Shown: positions 8,633 through 17,893 of the stretch, one piece after another
How positions within the stretch are numbered: the stretch's first letter is position 1
How the letters are laid out: each line of letters begins with the position of its first letter
Source: Lachnospiraceae bacterium
GTDB taxonomy: Bacteria; Bacillota; Clostridia; Lachnospirales; Lachnospiraceae
Assembly: GCA_017500935.1 (NCBI GenBank)
Contig: JAFVXW010000011.1
Span: 215,819 to 279,818 of the forward strand
DNA: 64,000 nucleotides
Reading direction: 5' to 3'
Translations under genes and position numbers: made by a program
The notes under the pieces: generated by a model
Told to the model about the DNA's origin: nothing
Database searches by the model: none
What the model saw: only the letters and a program-made list of their open reading frames with translations

Positions 8633-10711
8633 TCATATAACAGCTGCTGCAGAATCCGCAGGTATCACCAAACTGTCTGCAAAAGCAGTCAGTTCGCTGT
8701 CGTCTACCAGACGGTACTGTGTAAGTCTGCTGCCGTCATCCAGAATGGGGATCACTCTGACCGGTTCATCTGTGTAGTTGCAGATGATCATGCCTTTTTT
8801 GCCGTCTGCCGTCTCAAACACGGAATAATATGCCATATTTTCGCCGGACTCCAGCATTACTTTGCCGCCTTCCTTATCTTTGAAGGTGCCGTCCCAGAAA
8901 TATTCACGCAGCTGGGTTCTCAAGGCGTCCATCTTATTGCCGTAAGCAATGGTGGCTGCCGCATCGGAGGGCATTCCTTTGAACATATAAGGCTCGTAGC
9001 TCATGATATAGCGGTTTAACAGACTCTGATTTACCATTGCCCTGTCATTGAAGCCGTGAAGAGATGTCATGATGCTGCGATGGGGGCGCTGACGCCGCAT
9101 GTTGGGTTTATGATCTCTGCCCCAGCTTCTGAAATAGGTAAAATCATAATACTGGTACTGGAAATCATAAAGTTCTTCGCCGGCAAAGAGGAATTCTCTG
9201 TCACCGACAATCTCGCGGAAGCCGTTGATCAGTGTTTCATCCCAGGCAAAAATACTTTCTCCGTAACGGTGTCCGTGACTGGTATCAAAACAGCACATGC
9301 TGGGTCCGTGGGAACAACCCTCGTCAAAAAGAATACCGTCCGCTCCCAGATCCACACATTTTTGGAATTCCCGGTTACAGATCTCCCGGTATTCGGCAGA
9401 ACCGAAACACATGGGGATCAGACGTCTGGTACTTACATCGGTCATCTGGGATAAACTCTGGTAATTGTATCCCCTGGTCACATAATAGTTGCCATAAGGA
9501 TCTTTTGCCGCGTATTTGCGGTATATCTGTTCAAAATCTGCTCTGGACTGGTCCGCCCAGGTAAACTTTGCAAACAGGATCACCTTGACGCCCATTTCCC
9601 GGATCTGGCGGATGGCTTCTTTCAGTTCTTCAAAAGTACCCAGTCGGGGATCGGGATCATGGCAGGGATTGTTTCTGTCCTGTCCGCCATGGTTCCAGCC
9701 AACCAGCTGAATCGCCCTGATGCCGTATTTTTTACACTCCTCTCCCACTTTGGGCAGGTCTGTAAAACGCATGCGGAGCTCATCTTCCGGGGAATTGATG
9801 TGAAGCTGCAGCCAGGAATGAGGCTCGCAGACCCATCCGGGAATCTTGCGGGCGGTATTTTCCCATTCATCGGCCCATTTCTGATAGCATTCGATGCCGC
9901 CGGCCCAGTCATTGGTGCAGGCATCCAGTGCAAAAGGCAGAAGTTCGAAATCCATGCCCGGGGCAACAAAGGGAAGATGTCCTACGCTGAAACGGATGTA
10001 AACATCCTTGCCGCCAAAGCTGTCCTCTTCAAAAACCCTGAAGTCGTTGGTATTGCTCCAGCCGGGCAGACACTCTGCAAACCAGGCACAGGCTTCCATC
10101 CTGCGCTGTGTGGCGCAGATCACAAGACTGCTGCCCTTTTCATCGCATACCAGACTCATGGGATTCAACGGCGGATTGCTCTGGTCACTGAGACTGAAGG
10201 TGGGCTGATCCATGGACCAGGAACCGTTGCGGTTGGGGAAAGTGGGATACATCTCCGCCTCTCTCACATTGCACTGGGCACCGTACATGAATTTGTATCG
10301 TTTTGCCCCTTCCGGTCTGTGCAGATCCCCGATGCAGGGATAATACACATTCTCTACCACAAGATCGTCTCTGTTTTGAATCTGCATAAAAAAAACAGCC
10401 TGTTCTTTTTCAATGCAGCATTTTGTTGTGATTTTAATATTATGGGTGCCGCCGAACCTGCTCTTTACCTGATTCCAGGTAAAAGCCACATGATTTTCAT
10501 CAGCTTCCCATTCAGGAGCGTCCTGTTCATTGCCCCAGGCCTGATTGTTGCGTTTTCCCTCCAGCGGGATCATCAGACGCCAGGACAGGCCCAAGTGAGG
10601 TCTTTTTATAATATTCCAATCTGAAACTTTAGAATATAAGCCCACCAGAGAACCGGTGCCGGAATCAAATTCCAAAGTCAGATTTTGGGTTTCCAGTTTC
10701 AGAAGTCCCAT
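8633..10711 (-). CDS. DUF6259-type glycoside hydrolase-like protein
   Basis: About 692 residues. The N-terminal beta-sandwich (LKLETQNLTLEFDSGTGSL onward) resembles those of GH36/GH31-like enzymes. A barrel follows with QLVGWNHGGQD, VKVILFAKFTWAD and DGILFDEGCSH, where D463 is the probable nucleophile and GEELYD may hold the acid/base. A C-terminal beta domain closes it. I start at the ATG at 10711 because GGAGGAG lies 7 nt upstream; a 19-residue longer frame lacks an RBS. No signal peptide. It lies between the GH38 and GH36-like genes, 55 bases before the latter. Activity of this family is poorly characterised; a retaining glycosidase on plant glycans is inferred. Confidence 0.65.
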   Translation of the reverse strand: MGLLKLETQNLTLEFDSGTGSLVGLYSKVSDWNIIKRPHLGLSWRLMIPLEGKRNNQAWGNEQDAPEWEADENHVAFTWNQVKSRFGGTHNIKITTKCCIEKEQAVFFMQIQNRDDLVVENVYYPCIGDLHRPEGAKRYKFMYGAQCNVREAEMYPTFPNRNGSWSMDQPTFSLSDQSNPPLNPMSLVCDEKGSSLVICATQRRMEACAWFAECLPGWSNTNDFRVFEEDSFGGKDVYIRFSVGHLPFVAPGMDFELLPFALDACTNDWAGGIECYQKWADEWENTARKIPGWVCEPHSWLQLHINSPEDELRMRFTDLPKVGEECKKYGIRAIQLVGWNHGGQDRNNPCHDPDPRLGTFEELKEAIRQIREMGVKVILFAKFTWADQSRADFEQIYRKYAAKDPYGNYYVTRGYNYQSLSQMTDVSTRRLIPMCFGSAEYREICNREFQKCVDLGADGILFDEGCSHGPSMCCFDTSHGHRYGESIFAWDETLINGFREIVGDREFLFAGEELYDFQYQYYDFTYFRSWGRDHKPNMRRQRPHRSIMTSLHGFNDRAMVNQSLLNRYIMSYEPYMFKGMPSDAAATIAYGNKMDALRTQLREYFWDGTFKDKEGGKVMLESGENMAYYSVFETADGKKGMIICNYTDEPVRVIPILDDGSRLTQYRLVDDSELTAFADSLVIPADSAAAVI

Positions 10712-10777
10712 AACGTACTCCTCCCACAACTGCATTTTCCGGCAGGCCCGGATACAGACCTGCCGCAAACATCATTC

Positions 10778-13630
10778 TTATTTGTAAATCTTTACCTGTG
10801 CGATGCAGTAAGGATCAACCGCAAATGCAACCGTATTTCCGTCAGCCGCAGCTTCTGCCAGAGTATTGCCGTCAAGATCAGTCATGACCGCTTTGGAAAC
10901 TTCAAAAGGAACACGTACCGTCACTTTATCCTCTTTGCCCATGGTTTCATACATACGGATGGTCAGCGCATCATCTGCAGATACAAAGATACTGCTGATC
11001 ACGGTTCCTGCTGCTTCAAATCCGAGCAGACTGCCTTCTGCCGCCAGCTTGCCGTCATGATATCCGGTAGGCACACCGATCATAGGTCTTGTCAGACGTT
11101 CTGCATCGTATTTGAGCTGTACAGGATTGCCGTCAGTCAGTTTCACAAACACTTTGATGGCATGAATACCGCGCTCCGGATAAGGATCGGGATCATAGGA
11201 GGTATTGATGAGGCTGACAGACAGTGTATTATCCACAAAACGCATACCATACTTACAGTCAGTCATAAGTGCCAGTGTAGTCTGGTCGGTTACCGCACAG
11301 ATACCGGTCAGCGCAGGAATATCAATATAATCTGCCTTGGTAACAGCTGTACCGGCCGGAACGTCTCTCTGTACGCAGTCGGAACCGTTCTTTAAGGGAA
11401 CGCGGAAGGTCAGCAGCGGAATGTTGGCCTGCGCCTGACGGATCTCGTGCCAGTCTACCTTCAGATCATAGGAAAGAGCATCTGCATCTTTATCCAGTGC
11501 AATGGTCATGGTCACATCGGAATGCATTACTTTCTGTTTGAAAGTCACGCTGTCACGCACTTTTCCGCGGCTGTACGCCACCTCATAGGTATCGGTTACA
11601 GGAACGGTCTTCAGATGACGTCCGATCTGCCATGCGGTACCGGGCATTTCCTGGGTCTCCACCAGATACAGACCTGCGGGTGCTGCCAGCATTTCTTCTC
11701 CGGTTTTCTTATCGGTCAAAGAAAGGACCATACCGCTTCCGGTATCAAATTTTGCACAGAGCCTGCTGTTCTCGAGAGTAACAAGGCCCTTGGGTAAATT
11801 GTCATAATTGCCTCTGTCATCTTCCGGACGAACCTTATAATCTGTGGTTTCTTTTTCATAAAGTGCACAGGTGGTATAGCCGAAAGGTTCCACACTCATC
11901 TTTACCATCACGCGGAAATAGTTGTGGCCCCAGTACCAGAAGGGTCTGTCTTTGCCGCAGATTATCTGGAATTCCAGAGGATTTCCATTCTGGTCGATCA
12001 TCTCCAGCTGATTCATCTTGCCGGTATAATCCCAGACGGTCAGTTCCACCACTTCGTCTCTCTTGACTGCAGTAGGATTGAACACTGTGTAAATACGGCA
12101 TTTTCCCGCGCCTCTTTCAGGGTTTGGCACGCCTGCATAATTCTTGATGGCATATCCCACGCCCGCACTTTCGGAAGTGGTATCTGCGATATCATCATCA
12201 TAAGGATACATGGTGGTATCCACATTGCGGGAAATGGTTTCGTAGGCTTTTGCCTGCTGGGTCTGTGCAGTTGCGATGGCATCTGCAAATTTGCCCATGG
12301 CATACTCTCTGGTTTCCTGTACACCGGAACCGGTGAGAATATCATGGAAATGATTAAACAGCACACCTTCCCATGCTTTGCTGTAATGTTTGCCCAGGAA
12401 GTCTGTTCCAAGGGTAAAATGAGACAGTGCGCTCATTTTTTCGGAATCCAGAAGTCCTGCTTCCGCACGTCTGTTGCCCAGTTTCACGCGGCTCTGAGTG
12501 GTGAAACATCCGTCGAAGATAAAGTTTAATTCGCTGTCCAGTACAGGAAGTGTATCTCTGACAGACTCTGCCTTCTCGAAGAATTCATGCAAAGTACCGA
12601 ATTTAATGACAGGGAATACCGGCCATTTCTGCATTTCCAGAATGTTCTCAATATCTCTTCTGGAAGGGCCGCCGCCATGATTACCCACGCCATATACGAT
12701 CAGCGCAGTTTTCAGACCGTTGAACATCTTTTCACATTCAATGGCGAAAGGTGCGCATTCTGTATGTACGCGGCTGTTATACCAGTAAAATTCCTTGTAC
12801 ACCAGGATTTCTTTACCGGAAGGAGCCTTGTAGCGGTACAGATGTAAACCGGGCGCATACACACCGCGGCAGTGATAGTAGTAAGGCACATTACCGAAGT
12901 TGTTGATTTCCGGTACAAAACGGCTGTGTCCGAAGGTATCCGGCGAAAAGTCCACTTTGATATTTTCAACGCCCCATACATCTCTTAAATAGTCTCTGGT
13001 GATACTGATATGGCGGATCAGAGATTCGGTGTCAGGCATATTTTTGTCGGTTTCCACCCATGCATTGGCGGTCACTTCCCAACGGCCTTCCGCGATTCTT
13101 GCCTTAATCTCTTCCATCATGGCAGGATCGTACTCTTCCACGATCTTATAAGTGGATGCCTGTGACTGGGAATAGGTAAATTCCGGATACTCCTGCATCA
13201 GATTCAGCATGGTACGGAAGGAGGAAAGGGTGATCGCCACGGTTTCCTGCCAGCCCCACTGCCAGTTCATATCAATATGGGCATGAGATGCAAAAAGCAC
13301 TTCGTATGTCTTTGCATCACTCTCCATGGGCAGAAGGATCTCTTCTGCTTTGCGGCAGACAGCTTTGCTTAAAACGCCGTCTTCTTCCATGCTGTTTTCC
13401 AGAAGTTCCAGGGAAGCGGTTACTTCCTTCTCATATTTTCCTTCCAGGCGGTCGGAAAGCTTCATTGCAAATAACAATTCAGCCAGGATACGCTCAATAT
13501 GTTTGGGTACCTTGGTGATATTCATGTTATCTTCCACCATAAGAAGGTTCATATCGTGGAAGTTTCTTGACACTTCGCGATTGCCGCCCACCTGTTTTTT
13601 TAATTTTTCATAACGTCCGTATAAGTTCAT
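10778..13630 (-). CDS. Alpha-mannosidase, GH38 (first copy)
   Basis: 950 residues with the GH38 layout: N-terminal zinc-dependent barrel, three-helix middle domain and long C-terminal beta domains. HAHIDMNW gives zinc ligands H118 and D120. SPDTFGHS gives the nucleophile and zinc ligand D231. GVGNHGGGPS is the usual glycine-rich segment. GH38 enzymes cleave alpha-mannosides with retention. RBS AAAGGGG precedes the ATG; no signal peptide, so it acts in the cytoplasm. It is in the same minus run, 46 bases after the second GH36-like gene. A second, shorter GH38 of a different subgroup is at 38404-40869. Confidence 0.9.
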   Translation of the reverse strand: MNLYGRYEKLKKQVGGNREVSRNFHDMNLLMVEDNMNITKVPKHIERILAELLFAMKLSDRLEGKYEKEVTASLELLENSMEEDGVLSKAVCRKAEEILLPMESDAKTYEVLFASHAHIDMNWQWGWQETVAITLSSFRTMLNLMQEYPEFTYSQSQASTYKIVEEYDPAMMEEIKARIAEGRWEVTANAWVETDKNMPDTESLIRHISITRDYLRDVWGVENIKVDFSPDTFGHSRFVPEINNFGNVPYYYHCRGVYAPGLHLYRYKAPSGKEILVYKEFYWYNSRVHTECAPFAIECEKMFNGLKTALIVYGVGNHGGGPSRRDIENILEMQKWPVFPVIKFGTLHEFFEKAESVRDTLPVLDSELNFIFDGCFTTQSRVKLGNRRAEAGLLDSEKMSALSHFTLGTDFLGKHYSKAWEGVLFNHFHDILTGSGVQETREYAMGKFADAIATAQTQQAKAYETISRNVDTTMYPYDDDIADTTSESAGVGYAIKNYAGVPNPERGAGKCRIYTVFNPTAVKRDEVVELTVWDYTGKMNQLEMIDQNGNPLEFQIICGKDRPFWYWGHNYFRVMVKMSVEPFGYTTCALYEKETTDYKVRPEDDRGNYDNLPKGLVTLENSRLCAKFDTGSGMVLSLTDKKTGEEMLAAPAGLYLVETQEMPGTAWQIGRHLKTVPVTDTYEVAYSRGKVRDSVTFKQKVMHSDVTMTIALDKDADALSYDLKVDWHEIRQAQANIPLLTFRVPLKNGSDCVQRDVPAGTAVTKADYIDIPALTGICAVTDQTTLALMTDCKYGMRFVDNTLSVSLINTSYDPDPYPERGIHAIKVFVKLTDGNPVQLKYDAERLTRPMIGVPTGYHDGKLAAEGSLLGFEAAGTVISSIFVSADDALTIRMYETMGKEDKVTVRVPFEVSKAVMTDLDGNTLAEAAADGNTVAFAVDPYCIAQVKIYK

Positions 13631-13675
13631 AGAAAGCCCCTTTCGTTTAAGGAAGTTTATCGAATCAGTCTGAAC

Positions 13676-15484
13676 TCAGTTATTTTCGGCGTAGATTGCA
13701 TCCTGTTCGGCCGCATATGCTTTCCAGGTCTGACGTCTTACATCCCAGTCTTCCTTGGTAAACTTGACTTCTCTTTCACCGCTGTCTTCCGTGATGGTGT
13801 ACATAACGGGAATACCAAGTTTCACAGAGTTTTCCATAAAACGGGCCATTTCTGCATGGCTGCCGGATCCGCCGCTGTCGGTGTCTTTTAATACCCCGGG
13901 CATTGCTGCGTCAAACAGCTCAGCACGCCATTTCATGCAGTAGTAAGTGTTGCGCAGTTCGCCTGCCAGGTCATGCAGTCTTACCTGATCGACAACTTCT
14001 GCAAAATAAGGATGTGCGGAAGAACAGTTGATCAGCGCGTCGGGCTTTACAGCCTTGGCTGCATCATGGATCAGGGTGAGCATCCGCTTTAACAGTTCCA
14101 CGCCGAATGCGTTATTGTCATATGTCTCAATGCGGGGATCTTTGGGTCTGCAGTCAGTGTAATCGATCTTAAAGCCGTCACAGTTAAAACAGCCTTCATC
14201 TGCGGAAAGCAGCTTATACATAGCCTTCTGCACACGCTCTGCATAAGCGGGAGCGGTGGGATCCGCATACTGAACCGCGTCGGTAATTCTCGCACATTCA
14301 TGCCAGGTAAGTCCCTCTGCATCCCAGGTCTTAAACCACAGCATTACTCTGCGGCCTTTTTTGTGTTCTGCTTCTACAAATCCGCGCAGATCAGGCCATC
14401 TTTCGGTATCCACTTCCAGATCACCGTAGTTTTTCTGCCACTTATCGTCAATGATGATCGCAGAAACAGGAAGATCCAGTTCATCCAACATGCGGGATGC
14501 ATTTGTATAAACTTCCTGTGTTGCCAGAGTTTTGGCATCGATCCATGCAAGGCGATCCAGAGCCTTGATATGGGCGGGACTTGCATTTTTGATCTCTTCT
14601 TTATCAGAAAAATATTTCTTTCTTGCGATGGCGTTCTGCTCACCCCAACCGCAGAAGAAAGGACCTCTCCACCAACGGGGAATGGCTGCAGGGCCGCCTT
14701 CATAAGCAGGATTTTTCTTACAGCCGTTGTGGTTGTAATGCCACTGCGCATGGGATGCCAGGGAACCAATTTCGTCCTCGCCAAAAGTGACTACCAGCGC
14801 AGGGCTTTCCCAGCTGTCATTGGAACCCACAAAACGGGGTTTGGGATAAGGCAGGATAAAGCTGCATCTGTTTTCCAGCATCTGATAGCGGAAAATATCG
14901 AAGTGATATTCGCCGGGTGCGGGTGCGATACCGATGGCTACAGAGCCTTTGGCATATTCGGTCACGAAAGGAAATGCAAACATGGGAGGAGACAGGTAGG
15001 TGGAGGAAATGGTTCCGTTTTCTCTTGTCTCACGATACATGCGAAGTTTGGATGCATGGGTTGCAAAGGGAAGATAGTAGCCGGATGCCTCATACATGGA
15101 CTTGGGGCAAAACTCCACTTCACCGATCGTCTGCTGGGGAATCATGTCCGCACCGGTGTATCCCATATCGCCGGCGTCCATTCCTGCCACACTGATGGCA
15201 GGCTGGCTTACCTTTACTTTCAGGCTGATGCCGTCAGGAAGCAAAGAAAGGGTGTAAAGCTTTTCGCCCCAGCATCTGCTGGTTGCGGTAACAGTCAGAG
15301 TGGTTTCCTCTGCATTCTGTGTCACGATGGCAGGACCGCTTAAAATACGGCGCTCTTTGTCGTTTTCACCAACTCTGATGTAAATGGGAAGCTGAAACCA
15401 GTTCAGTCCGTTATAGGTAATGCTGATCACATTGTCAGCAACAACTGCGCTGTAAGCAGGATAATTGCAAGTGATAGGCTGCAT
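13676..15484 (-). CDS. GH36-like glycoside hydrolase, copy 2
   Basis: 602 residues, clearly paralogous to the gene at 6766-8577 along the whole length (YNGLNWFQLPI, CPAPGEY/APAPGEY, RWWRGPFFCGWGEQN, IIDDKWQKNYGDLEVD). The likely nucleophile is D441 in GFKIDYTD, and NCSSAHPYF corresponds to NCSSGNPYF. RBS GGAGG lies 6 nt before ATG. It is the second gene of the run, followed by GH38. Divergence between the copies is greatest at the ends, which suggests an old duplication with separate specificity rather than a recent copy. Confidence 0.75.
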   Translation of the reverse strand: MQPITCNYPAYSAVVADNVISITYNGLNWFQLPIYIRVGENDKERRILSGPAIVTQNAEETTLTVTATSRCWGEKLYTLSLLPDGISLKVKVSQPAISVAGMDAGDMGYTGADMIPQQTIGEVEFCPKSMYEASGYYLPFATHASKLRMYRETRENGTISSTYLSPPMFAFPFVTEYAKGSVAIGIAPAPGEYHFDIFRYQMLENRCSFILPYPKPRFVGSNDSWESPALVVTFGEDEIGSLASHAQWHYNHNGCKKNPAYEGGPAAIPRWWRGPFFCGWGEQNAIARKKYFSDKEEIKNASPAHIKALDRLAWIDAKTLATQEVYTNASRMLDELDLPVSAIIIDDKWQKNYGDLEVDTERWPDLRGFVEAEHKKGRRVMLWFKTWDAEGLTWHECARITDAVQYADPTAPAYAERVQKAMYKLLSADEGCFNCDGFKIDYTDCRPKDPRIETYDNNAFGVELLKRMLTLIHDAAKAVKPDALINCSSAHPYFAEVVDQVRLHDLAGELRNTYYCMKWRAELFDAAMPGVLKDTDSGGSGSHAEMARFMENSVKLGIPVMYTITEDSGEREVKFTKEDWDVRRQTWKAYAAEQDAIYAENN

Positions 15485-15550
15485 ATCATACCTCCTGTTG
15501 ATTTTTGTACGGGTCTGCGCTCCGGGAACGCAGACCCTGTGAAATGTTTG

Positions 15551-17611
15551 TTATTTTACCATATAATCCGGGATCGGGGGTGCGTCATAGGAGAAAGGCA
15601 CGGAAATCTCAATGCTGGGATCAAAATGACTTTCCACAAAACGGATGAAAGGAGGAATGACTGCACCGTAGCTTAACAGGTGACCTTCCACGCTGCGGTC
15701 TGCAATGTTTTCACCGTACAGATCCAGATATTCCTGTGCGTAGGCGTAAGCGGATGTCAGTGCTGCGTTAATGGCTGCACGCTGCTCTGCGGTGGGTTCT
15801 TTTCCTTCTTTATAATCATAAATCTGCTTGATCTCTTCCAGTTTCACCTGAGTGTGAAGATGAACCCAGCTTGCCTTGCAGCGGTTGATCATCAGGCGGA
15901 TAAATGCAATGGCTTCTTTGCTCTTTGCAGTATCCAGCATTGCGGTAAATGCTTCTTCCAGCCAGCGGTATTCCGCGATAGCATGCTCCATTTTTTCGGT
16001 GTCCCATCCGATAGGAGGCTCATATCCATTTTCTTTTACCCAAACTTCCAGACTGCAGAAACCAACGTTGAACAGATAATCTCTGTTGAAGCTGTCCAGA
16101 ATCGCCATTCTGTCACAGGCTTCCACAAACAGATCTGCGTTGCCGATGCCGATTGTTTCTGCGTATTCCTGATAATATGCCTTGGTGGTAACAGGAGTCA
16201 CGGAAGTCTTTGCACCGTAAGCGATCGCCACTTTGTTTTCGGACAGACGCCAATGGTTGATGCAAAGTCCGTATGCATTATCTACGCAGGGCATCTGGGT
16301 CATCTTTTCCAAGCCGTCAGTGGACATCTGCTGTAAGTACATATTGCCGTCAAATTCTGCCCAGGAATAAACCATGGTATTTCCCCAGTCAAATTCACCA
16401 AAGCCGATCTTTTCCACATTGTTGGCAACTGCCAGTGCACCGTGAGCGGGAAGGATACTTCTGGTCACATCAGCAGGCACTTTCTTGCGCATGATGGGCC
16501 ATAAAATCTTTAAGGTATCTGCGCAGGTCAGATACAGACCGGCACGGAGTGCGGGTTTCTTTTCCAGACCTGCCAGCCAGGTATCTCTGCAGTCAATCGC
16601 ACGCAGGATTCTGTCAAGGGAGATTGCACCGCCGCCCAGCTGCTTGAAGGAGAAGGTGGTTCCTTTGCCTTCCACTTCGCCGTTTTCATCCAGAATATCG
16701 TCACCAAACAATGCCGCCATATTTCTGTCAACGGTGTCCATGGACAGATCCCAGATACGGTTGTCTGCACCGCCTTCAAAGGATAACAGCTCCAGAGTGT
16801 CGATCAGAGGATAGGTCTTGCATACTTCATGCAGCATTCTGCCCATTTTTTCCATATCGTCAAATACCGGTTCTACGGAAAGGGTAAGCTCCATACCGCA
16901 TTCCTTCACGCAGTCCATCACCTGATTGAGCCAGTATTTTGCATATTCACCGCGGGCTGCTTCGTTAAAATAAACTTCTTCCATTTCGGGAATGGAAAGA
17001 ACGGTCTTGTTGTTCACACGGCTGCGGGTCAGTGGATCTGCATCTGCCAGAGGATAATCCAGACCATAGTATAAATGTCCTGCCAGGCTTTCCGGATTGT
17101 CAGGTTCCGTTTCATGCCACTGTCCGGGATAGCTGTGGAAAGTGATGGCATTGTACTGCATACGGGCCAGATTTCTGAAATATTCTTTGGCATCCTTTAA
17201 GGTATAGATGGAAACATCCATGGGGAAGTTGATATGCTGTCTGATACCGCGGAGCTTGAATTTGGGATCAAACTCTTTTTTCACGTTAAAAAGAGCATTC
17301 ATATCAAAGGAAGCGGGCAGGGAATAGCCGGTTGCTTCAAATAAAACACCTGCTTCTGTCAGTGCTGCATACACGCCGCAAAGAACAGAGGAGGCATTGC
17401 CGCCTGCGATCTTTAAGTTTGCACCATCACCGCAGAGGGTATAGCAATGGGGCTTTAAGGTATCGTCTGTGCACAGACAGATGTTTGCATCTGCTTCGTT
17501 TTCATTGCAGGTTACCACTGCGGCGGTATACAGGTTCAGAAACATTTTCAGTTCCTGTGCTGCATATTCTGTGGTACGGCATCCTTTTGCAAAATTAAGA
17601 TTGATCTTCAT
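15551..17611 (-). CDS. Unclassified glycoside hydrolase-like protein (GH20/GH67-type N-terminal fold)
   Basis: 686 residues, no signal peptide. The first ~125 residues look like the small alpha/beta domain that precedes the barrel in GH20, GH67 and GH115 enzymes (TEYAAQELKMFLN, ASSVLCGVYAALTEAGV). A barrel follows (LRGIRQHINFP, LARMQYNAITFHSY, MELTLSVEPVFDD, TLELLSFEGG), with a helical C-terminal third. The fold assignment comes from the pattern of strands and the LRGIR-type lead; I do not recognise a named family or confirm catalytic residues, though the Glu pair in SFEGG and SVEPVF are candidates. It is the first gene after a promoter-like sequence at 17749-17776. RBS AAAGGAG is 7 nt upstream. 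Confidence 0.5.
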   Translation of the reverse strand: MKINLNFAKGCRTTEYAAQELKMFLNLYTAAVVTCNENEADANICLCTDDTLKPHCYTLCGDGANLKIAGGNASSVLCGVYAALTEAGVLFEATGYSLPASFDMNALFNVKKEFDPKFKLRGIRQHINFPMDVSIYTLKDAKEYFRNLARMQYNAITFHSYPGQWHETEPDNPESLAGHLYYGLDYPLADADPLTRSRVNNKTVLSIPEMEEVYFNEAARGEYAKYWLNQVMDCVKECGMELTLSVEPVFDDMEKMGRMLHEVCKTYPLIDTLELLSFEGGADNRIWDLSMDTVDRNMAALFGDDILDENGEVEGKGTTFSFKQLGGGAISLDRILRAIDCRDTWLAGLEKKPALRAGLYLTCADTLKILWPIMRKKVPADVTRSILPAHGALAVANNVEKIGFGEFDWGNTMVYSWAEFDGNMYLQQMSTDGLEKMTQMPCVDNAYGLCINHWRLSENKVAIAYGAKTSVTPVTTKAYYQEYAETIGIGNADLFVEACDRMAILDSFNRDYLFNVGFCSLEVWVKENGYEPPIGWDTEKMEHAIAEYRWLEEAFTAMLDTAKSKEAIAFIRLMINRCKASWVHLHTQVKLEEIKQIYDYKEGKEPTAEQRAAINAALTSAYAYAQEYLDLYGENIADRSVEGHLLSYGAVIPPFIRFVESHFDPSIEISVPFSYDAPPIPDYMVK

Positions 17612-17748
17612 TTCGGACTCCTTTCCGTTTTTGAGTTAAAAACGCTTTTCGGATCGCTGTATGTTCCAATTCTGCAATCCCGCGTCATATATCGTAACTG
17701 CATCTTCCTCTGCAGTTATATTCCATGTAAAAACTATGATCTGTTCTA

Positions 17749-17776
17749 AGTATAACACACTCTCGTGTTGGGTAAA
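17749..17776 (-). promoter_or_regulatory. Candidate promoter with an embedded inverted repeat
   Basis: On the minus strand, TTTACC, 16 bp and TATACT form a sigma-A-like promoter about 140 nt before the first glycosidase gene. The spacer holds AACAC-N6-GTGTT, an inverted repeat placed where a repressor would block RNA polymerase. It lies just beyond the terminator of the upstream transport operon, which supports a separate transcript for the glycosidases. Confidence 0.45.
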
Positions 17777-17796
17777 ATGACTAATTTTAAAAGAGA

Positions 17797-17840
17797 AAAG
17801 CCGCCCGGCTTTGTGAAATAATCCAAAACCGAGCGGCTTT
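17797..17840 (-). terminator. Terminator of the ABC importer operon
   Basis: Arms AAAGCCGC (17797-17804) and GCGGCTTT (17833-17840) with a long loop holding further GC pairing. On the minus strand the hairpin is followed by TTTTCTCTTTT. It lies 53 nt after the stop of the binding-protein gene. Confidence 0.75.
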
Positions 17841-17893
17841 CTTATGTGCTCAAAGAGTTAAATTACGCACACACTTTTTAAGTTTAACTAATA

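Noticed and set aside
7663-8640. 325-residue plus-strand frame opposite the GH36-like gene
   Set aside because: It is an antisense shadow of a well-supported gene and has no family features. The same applies to the plus-strand frames at 9659-10624 and 14300-15343.
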